Origin: Larimichthys crocea
Taxonomy: Eukaryota > Chordata > Actinopteri > Sciaenidae
Assembly (NCBI RefSeq): GCF_000972845.2
Contig: NC_040032.1
Span: 5,475,073-5,539,072, forward strand
Direction: 5' to 3'
Length of the DNA: 64,000 nucleotides
The notes below the pieces were generated by a model. That model was not told the origin of the DNA and ran no database searches. It saw only the letters and a list, made by a program, of their open reading frames with translations. Both the position numbers and the translations under genes were made by a program. Shown here one piece after another: positions 49,921 to 60,452 of the stretch (the first letter of the stretch is position 1; each line of letters opens with the position of its first letter).

Positions 49921-51137
49921 TGAGATAGAAAGGTGGGCTCTGTCGTCAAGGGATTAAGGGAGAAGGAAAGATGGATGAACCGGTAAGAGGAGTAGTAGAT
50001 GGATGGTTAGAGGAAGAAAAAGAGGAATGCATCTTCAATCTGTTTCCTGGTTTCAAGCATTCATTTTATTTGTTAGTTGCTGTTGTGTTTTAAATGTACA
50101 TTACATTGATGGATTCATTTTTGAATTCATTTGTTACTTCTCTCTGGTCTCAACAAGTGTTTTAAATCACCTCTTTAGCTCGCCTGCCACACAGCATATT
50201 ACCTGTCGATTCTGATTTACACTGGCCAAATGAATGTCCATTGACCACAATGCATGTGAACATTTGTCACTGACACCAACATGGCTGATTTCATCAGGGA
50301 AATTGTCTACATGGTCATTTCCTGACATGTCCAGTGCACAAACATTATATTCACAACCCATCTCCGCTTTCACATGAAATCCTCTCAGCATAAAAAAGGC
50401 CATGTTGTCATTGTACTTCAGGCTGGTGAAGATATCCAGAGGCAAATAAGTCTCTCCTGATTAGACTTGTAAAAATATTGATACTTTAGGCATAATAACA
50501 TCTCTCTTTATCAGAATAAAAACAATGAAATCTCATCCACTCCCTTATCATGACGTAAAAGTGCTGTTTCGCTTTGGTTTTGTTGGCTCCGTCGCAGAGG
50601 TGTGTGCGACTTGAGGTTTCCACTTGTTTAGTGCTCTTTGCAGACTTATTCGCCAGAAGTGTACCACCTTTGCTCTGAGTAATCTACTCTCACTTGTGTC
50701 TCCCCAGTGAAGACAGCTATCGACCCCCCCCCCCAACACATGTTCTCAGATTTGTGTCTGTGGGTTAATATATGTAACTGGGGCAGAGAAAATGGAGAAG
50801 TGCTGTGTTTGCTGATTCAGAGATGGATAGCCGCTCAGGATGAATGGACTCAGACAGAGACGGGACAAAGACAGATGGAGCGAAAGAGGAATAAAAAGCC
50901 TGACAGAAGTGCAGATAAATTGTTGGGAAGATACGTTTCAGTACAGATCGGAGGATGGAAGATTAAAATGTGGAGAATAATGACAAAGGAAAGAGTTGGT
51001 CATGGGCAGAGGAGATGGAGTGGGAAAACGTCCGAGGTTTGTGTCAAAGAAGCAAGAAATTCAAATCTTCATCTTAAAACTCTGCTGCCTTGTAACACGG
51101 ATTTGGTTTGAAGACAGTGTTAATGTTAAATTATTAG

Positions 51138-51395
51138 TTAAAGGGCCAGTGTGTAAGATCATTGGTAGGAATGTAATACAGTCCATTGATGTTTAATCAC
51201 CTGAAAATAAGAACCGTGTTTCGTTTATATCGACAGTGAGAGCGCGTCCTTTTCAATGGGGTCTGCCATGTTGACCCACCATTTTTGTACAGTAGCCCAG
51301 AACAGACAAACCAAACACTGATCTAGATATGACCTTTTGCTTTCAATGTGGATTTGGCAGCCAGAGTTTTTCTTACATGCTTGGAAGGAGAGGCT
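51138..51395 (+). repeat. dispersed teleost repeat 1 (+ copy)
   Basis: It begins AAAGGGCCAGTGTGTAAGAT and runs through TTTAATCACCTGAAAATAAG, TCGTTTATATCGAC, GCGCGTCCTTTTCAA, GTCTGCCATGTTGA, ACAGTAGCCCAGAACAGACA, AACCAAACACTG, and ACATGCTTGGAAGGAGAGG. The same blocks occur split at 5885-6605 and inverted at 52725-52945. At the place where repeat 2 sits in the first copy, this copy is uninterrupted. Confidence 0.72.
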
Positions 51396-51609
51396 TAGAC
51401 GTTCATTCACTTGCTTATACATTTGTTGAAATATATACAGGGGGTCATGGCTTGAGAATGGAGAAAGTAAACTATGGCAGACTGGTTCAACAGTTTTATT
51501 TTACTCCAAACTCCTCTCCTTTTACATCGCTCTTCCTCCCCTTTACCTCCCATCCTGCCCTCCACTCCCCCTGTCATGTGTCCAAGCAGAGGTAGTTGTT
51601 TTTGAAAAC

Positions 51610-52031
51610 GGTACACACACACACACACACAGAGTGTCCTAATCAAAGCCAGGCTCTGCACATTGTGTCCCAGTTGAGCAGCTATTTTTATCTGTAGCGC
51701 TCTAACAGGGATGGAATGGGTCAGATAGGCCAGGCTGACGAATCCATCAAGACCAACAGATAAAGAGTCAGCCTGCTGGACCGGCAGTACACACACACAC
51801 ACACACACACACATTTGTTAAATAAACAAATAAATCAATTGTATTTCTTTATCAGCCATAAAGTAGTCAACACTCATGCAAACTAATACAACCCTTGTTC
51901 GCTTTCTTGTCTCGCACACACACTCACACGCATGCACACTTCCAGTTTAATATCTTTCTGATATATGTTTATATTTGTATTCCCTTGTATGTTCTGCCTC
52001 TTAAATACCTGAATCTGTGCCCTCCTACACT

Positions 52032-52068
<37 letters not shown>

Positions 52069-52150
52069 CTGCACGCTGTCCCATTAGCACCATGGCAGAT
52101 CTGCAGCCTCACAGATGCGTGATACTGCCACACACACACACACACACAGA
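51610..52150. repeat. cluster of CA microsatellites
   Basis: Four separate CA tracts occur within 540 bases: about 51612-51631, 51789-51813, 52034-52066 and 52130-52149, with smaller CA-like runs at 51915-51938. The intervening DNA is unique-looking with no gene. All the ORFs here are driven by the repeats. Confidence 0.85.
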
Positions 52151-52724
52151 TGAGGTTTGAGACACATGATTACTGATTTACCGTTGTAAGAGAAATCCAG
52201 TTGGCAGAGATCCAGTTTCTGGCTTGTTAGTTTGGGATTCAAGTGCTCTGGCTTGGACCCAATTAGTTTCTCTTCCTACCTCTCTCCCTCTCTCTCTCGT
52301 CACTTTGTTGTCATTTGGGATATTATGTGCAGTATATTCACAGCTGTACACAAACTGGAAATTTTCACAACCTGAAAAACAACAGAATTGATTTACGGTT
52401 TTTGTAACTTTCCAAAACTGAGAGTCTGCCAGTTACACCCACTTAATGCCATGATTTGGGGAAGTTAGAAAAGTATGCAGGGTATGAACCTTTCTCTCAA
52501 ACCTTTTTTTTTTTTCATTCTTTACACAACTATTTATCACTTTTCATGTATACAACAGACTGCATCTTTATGAATGCCTTCCAAGAAATATTGTCCTAAA
52601 GTGTATGCTGGTTTCTCTGTATTTAAACAATTATTGTATCTTGCCTCTCTAGTAGAGTTAGCTTTGAGTGTAGTCATTCGGAATAGTTACCGTATAAACA
52701 CATAATTCTTCCAACATGGCTGTA

Positions 52725-52945
52725 TTGGCTGTAGAATTTAGTGGCATACAGTATAGCGAAGCCTTTCCCAATCCTCTCCTTGAGAAACTATGGTGGCCAT
52801 GAAACTAAAAAAAACAAAACACAAAAGGCGCCATCTAGAGCCAGTGTTTCGTGTGCCTATTCTGGGCTACTGTAGAAACATGGCAGTTCATCACTTGTGG
52901 ACTCCATGGAAGAGGACCCACGGCGTCTGTAGATATACCCTGATG
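52725..52945 (-). repeat. dispersed teleost repeat 1 (- copy)
   Basis: Read on the minus strand it gives GGGTATATCTACAGACG, GGGTCCTCTTCCATGGAGTC, TGCCATGTTTCTACAGTAGC, CCCAGAATAGG, GAAACACTGGCTCTAGATGG, TTTCATGGCCACCATAGTTT and GTATGCCACTAAATTCTACA. It is uninterrupted at GGTCCTCT (52911-52918 on the + strand reads AGAGGACC), the site used by the insertion in the copy at 5.9 kb. It lies 1.3 kb from the + copy, in opposite orientation. Confidence 0.72.
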
Positions 52946-52999
52946 AAAACACTGTTATGCAAATTATACTGGGCACAATCAACATTTCCAGATTGACAG

Positions 53000-54484
53000 G
53001 CCAGTCCTACCTTCTTCAGCCAAACTATCTTGAAAAAATGGGTGAACTGATAATTTTACAGATTCAGTCAGATAAAAGTGGGATTGAAGCCATGGAGGTG
53101 GAGTTAATTCATCATGACGTCCTCTTTTACTAGTATTGGGCTCCTTTTCCCTTCAGATATACAAAAGCAAGTGGAACAGCAGAAACCTGGAGTTTTCTGT
53201 CCATATTCTAAGACATGGACATCTACTCTCTCTAATTGCTGTCTTATCTGTAGATAAAATTATTCTGTTAGCGTTTAACAACTACAGCTGCCAGGGGACC
53301 GCGCTTCAGCTCTCTATTTCTATATCTCTGAATCTTGTTTACTCAGCCTTTTGCACCCGTCTCTCTCTCCCTACCTGTCTCTCTCTGTTTATCTATTTCT
53401 GTCCTCCTATTAGTCACATTCTCGGCCTCTTTACCTGCTTTCTTGTATCCGTCTCCTTCTTGCTTCTTCTTCTCTGCCCAATTTAAAATGGCAACACACA
53501 CATTTACAACCACGGCTTTTCTTTTGAGCATCCGTATGCACTTAACATAAACATGTACACTCACATGTTTATCTCCCAGCTCTTCTTCCACTTACATACA
53601 CACACTCATATACTACTTATTGGGCCATATGATAGTAATTTGGCATTATGGAGGAGCAGGAGGGCTCAGCTGGAGTTTGGGTCTGAGTGGAAGAAGAGTC
53701 TGGGATCCAGTTTACTGGCAGGGAACAGGAAGCCGCCTCATGATTCTTGCCTCTTATTGTCTCATTACGGGATGCACATAAAACCTCTGTGTAAGATTTT
53801 GTTTAAAAAACACAATTTGTCAACTAAACATTAATATTTTTTAGGTTACATTAGATTTTGGTTTTGAGATTTGTATGTTTATGTCAAATCCCTACTCTAC
53901 TTATCTTATGCTACTTTAAATGGTAACATCAGACATTTTTTGCCTTTTAAGGTGGTAGGAGTAAAAATGAGTCGTCCTCAACATTTGTTGTGTTACAGTT
54001 TCATGATGATGAAGAAAATAGGATTTTTCTCCTGGGCAACTATAATGTTTTTCCTAAATGATTTCCTAAATGATGTACACATTTTTAGGTATTCTATTAC
54101 CTCCATTGGCTTGTAAAACAGTGCTTAATGCTGCTGTGAATGGGGAAAAAATATCAATGGAGGAACATGCCCCCAGGCGCTCCTATGTTTGAACCTAAAA
54201 GATCAATGTCTCATAGAGGTTGTTAAACCATATTATTTTCCAAAACTCTCATCTTGTTTTGGCCACTTGTACATCTAATATATTTTTATGTTGCCGTGTA
54301 GTTATGATGTTTGTGACATAGCAACACAACTGAACATATCCATATCTGTATCCACATGTCTGTTGGACATTATGTTTATGTGTCCATTATCCTCGCTGTC
54401 CGGTTTATGTTCATCCCTGCACTAAATCATGCTGAAATAAGACATCTGTCCTGTTGTTTGTAACACTGATGTCTCATGTTTCAG
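53000..54484. other. end of intron F-G, nothing recognised
   Basis: There is a pyrimidine-rich patch at about 53355-53480 and a direct 12-base duplication TTTCCTAAATGA at about 54050-54074. No exon, RNA or repeat family is recognised. The sequence immediately before exon G is T-rich and ends ATGTTTCAG. Confidence 0.6.
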
Positions 54485-54602
54485 GTGCGTAACCTGTGCT
54501 ACATGGTGACACGAAGGGAGAAAATGAAACACACCCTATGTGACCTCCAGGAGAAAATCTTCCACCTACAGATACAACTACTGGAAGAGGACATTGCTGG
54601 CG
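54485..54602 (+). CDS. jade2: jade2 exon G: VRNLCYM helix, conserved coiled segment
   Basis: This 118-nt exon has TTTCAG before and GTAAGA after. It enters in phase 0 and ends with one base of the next codon. VRNLCYMVTRREKMKHTLCD followed by LQEKIFHLQIQLLEEDIAG matches the JADE signature (VRNL-YM-TRRE-K) and then a heptad-like amphipathic helix. LCYMVTRRE with IFHLQ is the JADE2 form; JADE1 has LTYMVTRRE and IFNLY. After this point mammalian JADE2 continues for several hundred less conserved residues, beginning with a Lys/Arg/Ser-rich stretch, which is not in the window. Retention of the intron after this exon would add some 40 non-conserved residues and stop at the TAA near 54731. Confidence 0.96.
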
Positions 54603-55229
54603 GTAAGAAAAACACACCAGTAGAAAAACCTGTTACCTTTCACCCACTCTCGCACTCTAGCCAAGGCCGCCAACACAAACTCTGTCCACCCAAAAAAAAA
54701 AAACAGTACAATTTAGAAAGCTCAAGTGCATAACAGTTACATCCAAACCTTTGCTGACTGAATGTAGTGGGTGGACAGTTTTGGAAATGGCCTGTCATCA
54801 CTATTGCACAGCAGGCCACACTTGACACTTGCACAGCAAAGAACACTGCAATAACAGTTAAGCCAGATATTGCGATGCACACCATCGACATAAATGGAGC
54901 TCGATTTCCTAACCACTCTACAAAGATGACTTGATGCATTTCATGCAGCTGGAAAGATGAAGCTGGCAACTTGAGTTGATGCTGCTGTGTTTGCTAGATA
55001 TCAGCTCAAAATGAGAATTTTATTTAAATTTGACGGTGGATTGTTTGCATCAGTATTGTTTCAACTGGAAGCATCAACGCTTTTCATAAAGAAGCTAGTA
55101 AACAACAACAATAAGAAGAAGAATTACATACGTATCATCTTTATAACTGTATTCTAAGTGTTTTCCAAATAATAGATCTATAGATTCATTGAAATTACTA
55201 TAACTATACAAAGCATAGACTAAACAGAG

Positions 55230-55700
55230 GCAAGAAAGTCAATGAGTTAAAACAAGGAGTTACTGCATGGATTAATGTCCCTTGTTTGAGCAACTCCAGA
55301 GCTGGGGACACTTCACCTTTTGACACCAATTTGGATTTAATTACGCCTAGTAAAATTGCATCTAGGCATATGGCACCAGGCTCTGGTAGACATGGGAACA
55401 TGGGGTCAGTGTTTTAACAATGTAACCAGAGGCCAGACTGTTAAGAGCCTTAAAAGTTAGCAGTAAAATCATAAAATCAATTCTTAAAACCGTCTGGGAG
55501 CCCATGTGGAGCATCAAAAGCTGGTGTGATGTTGTCATGTTTCTTTTATTTTTTAACATGTTTTATTAGCCTAGCAGCTGAAATCGATGAACGGAGCTGT
55601 GGCTGAGACAGGAGGACAGGGAATTGTAATAGCCAAGTCTAGAAGAGCAAGAAAGCAAAAAATCCATCACTTGTAGTGATTCATGATGTTGGAGTCTTTA
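55230..55700 (+). repeat. dispersed teleost repeat 4, middle part
   Basis: The landmarks GAGGCCAGACTGTTAAGAGC, CTTAAAAGTTAGCAGTAAAA, TCATAAAATCAATTCTTAAA, CTGGGAGCCCATGTGG, AGCTGGTGTGATGTTGTCAT, CTAGCAGCTGAAATCGATGA, CGGAGCTGTGGCTGAGACAG, and ATAGCCAAGTCTAGAAGAG follow the middle of the long fish repeat whose 5' part is at 44520-44790. The boundaries are approximate; 5' of 55390 the match weakens. The pair of minus-strand frames here (65 codons each) are spurious translations of the repeat. Confidence 0.68.
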
Positions 55701-57343
55701 GACCTTCATCAGGTAAAGTTGATATAGACGAGCAGCACCATGCAGTGTATATAGACTATAGGATCTCCCAGGATCAGAGGATGTCTGCAGTACTTCCTCA
55801 TATGCTTTCAAATTAAGCCACTACTTAACATGAGAATGCAGATCATTTGCTACCTAAAATTTGTCTCACATGCCCCTTCTTCATGTCACAACGGCCGGGT
55901 CAGCGAATGATTTCGTCACTATGCATTACATAAATACAGCTATATAGAAAGTACTGGAGGTTAGCTATCTACCAAAGTCTAAGACATCACACATGACTGC
56001 CCAGACAGTCATATTACCAGGATGCACAGCAATTCTAGAGCGTAGAGTTTAGATCGTAGACTGGGTTGAGAATATGCAAAAAGTCATGCATGTTTTTAAA
56101 GTGTACTGTGACTGGAAAGTGGTTGGGGAAAAAAAAAAGTTTGAGTTATGTTTGAGACAAAAGATCAATGCTATAAAAGCACTGCCTAGTGGCCAATCAA
56201 TTCTCTTAGAAAAATACATCATTAATAAAAGATTCTGTGGATGTTTGAATAATACATGAGAAGATCCCACAGTCTCTTAAAGCCCTTTAAATGACAGATG
56301 TAGAATCTAGTCACAGTGACTGACTCATCGTCTTACGACAGACTAACTAAAGGTATTAAAGCCTTGTGCTTGGGAACAAATAAAAAATAAATATAAAAAC
56401 ATAATTCAAGGCGGTGAGTAGACATACTTTCATATAGGTACTTCATATAAGTCACCGCCTGTTGCAGCCGTTGCAGTTAAATGTGAATTTGTTTATGCCT
56501 TTGGGTTGAATGTGTTTCTTACAGCTTAATATAGACACTGGTCATGAACTATTTGGGTTCAGGTATGTGGATGAGTTTCAGCCGATGTTAGCAACTGAAC
56601 CTTTGGAAGAGGTGCAGTCTTTCAACTCTTTCAGTTTTATTGCTATGTGAAGTTAATTCAATTCAGTTTTGAAGTGACAAGAAGTTCTTGAAAGTAGTAG
56701 AAGGTAAAATTGTCACATGGCATTAGAATACATCTAGGCGACATTTAATGGCGTAGTGATAGTGTGTATATATATAAATAAAAGTATGGTAATTTTTTAC
56801 ATTCACACAGTCAGGGATTGTCTTTGGCTAGCCATCTTTCCTGCATTTGACACCTGCAGCTGTGTTGTTTCACGCCTGTATCACTTTTCATATTTCTCTA
56901 ATATTATAGTTTGCTCCGCAGCAACCTGTCCATGTTTGCAATTTATCGTATGCCGCGAACACCTAATCTTTCACGTGAGCACAATCATAGCTGGACTAGG
57001 AAACCCTGGGTTGACTTAGTGAGTAAATCACTGCAGTGGAAACGCTTGGCGAGATTGTGGTTGTTAGAATTAGCAAAGCCAGATAACAAAAAGATATCCT
57101 GAGTAAGCTCAGATCTCTAAAAAAGAACAAGAAATAACTCCCTCTTAGTCATTAGTAGATAGAAAGAATCTTGGAGGAGGTTCAAGTCAAACACCACCAC
57201 CCAGATTTTCAGTTTCACTTTAGCTGCCAGACTTCCAAGCTGTTGTTGTTATGGTGATGACTATAGTTATAAACGGATAGTGACCTGTATTTGTCTGGGA
57301 TAATGTTAAAAAACCCTGTCAGTTCTCGTAGTTATGACCTGCA

Positions 57344-57427
57344 GCTGTCATGGCGATGACAATGAAAGCTTGTTGTCATGGTAATACCATTGACGTCTTG
57401 CTGGCATGGTAATGATGGTGAACTCTT
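57344..57427 (+). repeat. three-unit 28-bp tandem repeat with X-box-like cores
   Basis: Three adjacent 28-base units start at 57344, 57372 and 57400. Their first 14 bases read GCTGTCATGGCGAT, GTTGTCATGGTAAT and GCTGGCATGGTAAT, and each unit ends in CTT. A fourth similar core (GTTGTTATGGTGAT) lies at 57245. The cores resemble the imperfect palindrome bound by RFX factors (GTTGCCATGGYAAC), but each has mismatches. Tandem structure is seen directly; factor binding is inference. Confidence 0.55.
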
Positions 57428-57767
57428 GTCAGCCTGCTCCTGTGGCTGTGTTGTAGAGTCTGTGTGCATGTGTGTGTGTGTGTGTGCGTGGTTGAAGTCC
57501 TCAATTTGCAGTGCTCATCATTCCCGAGGAAGGCTTGACACACATCTATGCACTCCACTAAATCTTACAAACACTTTCACTCTCTAACTCCCTCTGTGTC
57601 TCTCACTAACACACTCACACTCCCAAAGGCATACACACGCACACACACACACACACATGCAGTGCTGTGGTCCTGACTCAGCAGATTGCTGCCATCAGGT
57701 ACCAGGAGCTGTGCTGCTGGCACTAAACAGCCATATCTATTCACACTCTAGATTAGAGGGGATAGTT

Positions 57768-57768
<1 letters not shown>

Positions 57769-57818
<50 letters not shown>

Positions 57819-58080
57819 GCGTGTGCGTGTGTGAAAGAGAGAGAGAGCACCAGGGAGTGAAGGATGAGGTTGTCGGCTGTAATGATTTGTCGTGTCCCTC
57901 ACCTTGTATCTACCTCTTTTCTCTGCCTCTTTTATCTTTCTGTCTTATTTTCCACTCTCCGTTTCTCTTCATCCTCGTCTTTAATCTATTTTCTCCTCCA
58001 TCTGTTTCTTTCTTTTTCTCTCATTTGCTGTGTCCTCCAAGGGTTATGATTACCCTGTTTTTCTCTCTCCTCTACCTTAT
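57769..58080. repeat. long TG tract followed by polypyrimidine stretch
   Basis: (TG)n with a few GC interruptions spans 57769-57833, then GA-rich sequence to 57848, 45 bases of unique DNA, and a pyrimidine-rich stretch from about 57893 to 58080. Smaller TG (57471-57487) and CA (57636-57657) tracts lie upstream. Confidence 0.85.
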
Positions 58081-58699
58081 TTTCATTTTCTCATCCAACA
58101 CCGAGTTTCAGTCAGTCCATCACTTGTCTCAGTTTGTTCTCCTTTTGTCCTTCTGGCCACATAAACTGATGTTTTGACACTGAAGTGATGTTAAAGTGAG
58201 TGACAACATAGCCAAAAGTTACCTTTTTCAGACAGTACTACCAATACATTGTGTTGAAATGGTTAGATTGGTCAAGACAGTCACTGGTATGTTGACTTTG
58301 ATAAAAAAAACAAAAATGCATATTTGGTCTTATATAAATGCAGAACAGGAGTAATACAATAAGCTGGATATCATGTGTCACTATGATGAATGTGCTGACA
58401 CTGCAGATTTAGTGATAAAAAATATATTCTCATTCTTAAAAAAAGGTTGTTTTGGCCAGTGTTTAATCTTTTTGGCTGTCAGTCTGACGTCCAGTTCTAG
58501 GCAACACAGAAAGGTTTTATAACACTAAAATCAGACTTTTAGAAACCTTCAGATACACTGAGCTTACCATGCACCGGCACTGCTATGCTCTCCTCCCCTC
58601 ATTTCCCTGCGGGCTTGTTTCTATGTGGAAAACACATACATCTCTCCTCTAACCCAGCTGAAACAGTAGCACAAACCTCTGTCCGTCTGTCTGTCTCTC

Positions 58700-58770
58700 A
58701 CAGTTACTTAATCTGTCATGTTCCACGGTCTGTCTGTCATGTTTATCTGCCTGTCTGTCATGTTGAGGGC
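58700..58770. repeat. short degenerate tandem array around CTGTCTGTCATGTT
   Basis: CTGTCATGTT occurs three times at intervals of roughly 20-25 bases (near 58711, 58734 and 58756), with CTGTCTGT extensions and varying spacers. It is followed by a GGCGGGCGGGC stretch at about 58809-58819. It is probably a small decayed minisatellite without coding meaning. Confidence 0.45.
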
Positions 58771-59230
58771 TGCTCTCGTCATGCTTTGTGAATGCTAGCA
58801 TGTTACAAGGCGGGCGGGCGTGCAGGCGGGCAATATCCCTGTAGTCCTGCATGCAGACAGGGAGGCATTATGCTGAAAATAAAAGGAAGATATGATGATA
58901 CGGTATCGTTCTGTAGCAAGCAATACCTATATGATAACATAAGTAAAAACCTCTACAAGAGAGAATGTGCAAATAATTAGAATTAGAGAGAGTTAGGAAC
59001 AAGTTTTCATACCTTAATATAACTTATTAACTGCTGCTGCCTTCCAAACTGATCTGTTTGAGTAGTTTGCTGATCTGTAGCTCTGTCAGAAGGACAAAGA
59101 CATACCAGCACCACCTTTATTCAAGTGAAGATGGCTAATTTCAAGATCCGGTTGTCCCAAGATTTTCTCTACCGATTTCTGTGAGCTTAACTTGAGTCTT
59201 TGTAAGATTAAATAAAAAATAATATAATGT

Positions 59231-59395
59231 GGGGCGGCGTTTAGCTCAGTCGCTGCAGAGGCCCAGGTTCGAATCCCGACCTGTGTGGCCCTTTTCCGCA
59301 TGTCATTCCCCATCTCTCTCCCCACATTTCCTGTCAGTCTTCAGCTGTGTCTGTCAATAAAGCAAAGGCCAAAAAAATATCTTTAAAATTTTTTT
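59231..59395 (+). mobile_element. tRNA-derived SINE
   Basis: It starts GGGGCGGCG, has an A-box-like TTAGCTCAGTCGC (59241-59253) and an exact B box GGTTCGAATCC (59266-59276). Only about 12 bases separate the boxes, against about 35 in a real tRNA, so the tRNA-like head is internally deleted. The body CATGTCATTCCCCATCTCTC, TCCCCACATTTCCTGTCAGT, GTCAATAAAGCAAAGGCC is the usual body of a percomorph SINE. An A/T-rich tail follows (59370-59420). It is a retroposed copy, not a functional tRNA. Confidence 0.8.
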
Positions 59396-59639
59396 TTTTT
59401 TTTTTAAAATAATAATAATATAATGTAACTTGATCTCTGAGGAGCAATAAGGTTGTTCCTGTAGCCGAAAAAAAATACAATATAACAAGGCTGGAGAGTT
59501 TACAGGCATGCTAGCGGCTCTTTGAGGCTGGACTTAAGTACAGCTGTGCTGGCCTGCAGATCTTTAGCTAGTATAATTTTTTGCCTCTTTACCATCGCAG
59601 TTTATGGTGTTATGCTGTTGTTGGCTAATTAAAACAAAA

Positions 59640-59940
59640 TCCATACGTACAGTCGAGGCTGGTAGAAATATGTTTAGTTTTAGTTTGAACCTGATGACGG
59701 CACTAGATGAAAACTTGAGGGATCACCAAAGCTGTTATAATCCATTCCCACAGTTGTTCTCTGTGCTACTGGGAAAGTCAGGGAAAGTCATTAGGATACA
59801 TTTTCTGGGAACCATGAATATCTGGATAAAATTTCATGGCAATCCATCAAATTCGTTGAGATACTTCAGTCTGGATAAAAGTGGCAGCCAGAACTACATT
59901 TACTGTACATCCCTAGAGCCTCTGCTGTCATTAAAAAAAA
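59640..59940 (+). repeat. dispersed teleost repeat 6
   Basis: The blocks TAGTTTGAACCTGATGACGG, CACTAGATGAAAACT, AGGGATCACCAAAGCTGTTA, AAATTTCATGGCAATCCATC, TTGAGATACTTCAGTCTGGA, AAAGTGGCAG and CATCCCTAGAGCC are a widespread fish interspersed repeat in the usual order. A 10-base direct duplication GGGAAAGTCA lies at about 59770-59789. The 122-codon frame across it is not a gene. Confidence 0.65.
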
Positions 59941-60410
59941 AAGTGTGCATGCATGAGGTCATATTTTCATAACATATTTTGGCTTGACATTAGAGACATC
60001 AGACATCAGATGTCATGCACAAAGTTTTTAATGTCTGGTGACAGTCACATTTTGATGCCAGATAAGACTAAAGTTCTTTTATTAGTAAAAAGCTGACTCA
60101 TTTAAAAGAAGACACTGAGTCATTTCTGTACACAGATAAACCTTCTCTCCAGAACAGATAACAGGATTTTCCCCTTATTGCTATCAGCTGAAACCTGATG
60201 GTGAAAGCAGGTTTTGTTGTCAGTTAATTTGGTCCCAGCTTGTTTTTAATGCAGAGCTGACAGTCACTACAATCTTATTTATACATGTATCAGCTTGTAG
60301 CTGTTTGCAGCACAGTATTCTGCAGGTGATGTTTTCTGGATACATATTGATGCACATAAAAAATACAGGGTTAGTTATATTCTGCACTGTAGTTAGGATT
60401 TTTTCTTGAA

Positions 60411-60414
<4 letters not shown>

Positions 60415-60449
<35 letters not shown>
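60415..60449. repeat. CA microsatellite
   Basis: An almost uninterrupted CA run of about 35 bases. It is followed 120 bases later by a purine-rich stretch (60570-60760) that opens long but trivial frames on both strands. Confidence 0.9.

Positions 60450-60452
<3 letters not shown>

Larger units (their letters stand above)
22004..54484 (+). other. jade2 intron F-G, 32.5 kb
   Basis: This single phase-0 intron lies between GTGAGT at 22004 and TTTCAG at 54484. The protein reads straight through (LRQDLER to VRNLCYM), matching other JADE2 proteins with no missing residues, so the whole interval is intronic for this transcript. I find no convincing nested gene on either strand; the longest ORF is about 148 codons (27945-28391, minus) and has no recognisable domain. 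The interval holds a decayed retrotransposon, several interspersed repeats, the longest microsatellites of the window and a few possible regulatory blocks, listed separately. Confidence 0.85.
2055..54602 (+). other. jade2: jade2 (PHF15) gene, internal part; N- and C-terminal exons outside window
   Basis: Seven exons joined in order give one open frame of about 478 residues that follows the JADE family from just before the first PHD finger to the conserved helices after the second. JADE2 rather than JADE1 or JADE3 is indicated by [40 protein letters not shown] and [18 protein letters not shown], which match JADE2-specific positions known to me. Family knowledge: JADE proteins bring the HBO1 (KAT7) acetyltransferase, ING4/5 and MEAF6 to nucleosomes, and their PHD fingers read histone H3 tails; JADE2 is also reported to ubiquitinate LSD1. 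The protein is nuclear. The reading frame is intact, so I infer a functional gene. It is incomplete here: no initiator exon lies upstream of 2055 and no stop-containing terminal exon was found downstream of 54602. Confidence 0.93.

Noticed and set aside
59231..59290. tRNA gene suggested by A box and exact B box
   Set aside because: Box spacing is far too short, no cloverleaf forms, and a standard SINE body follows.
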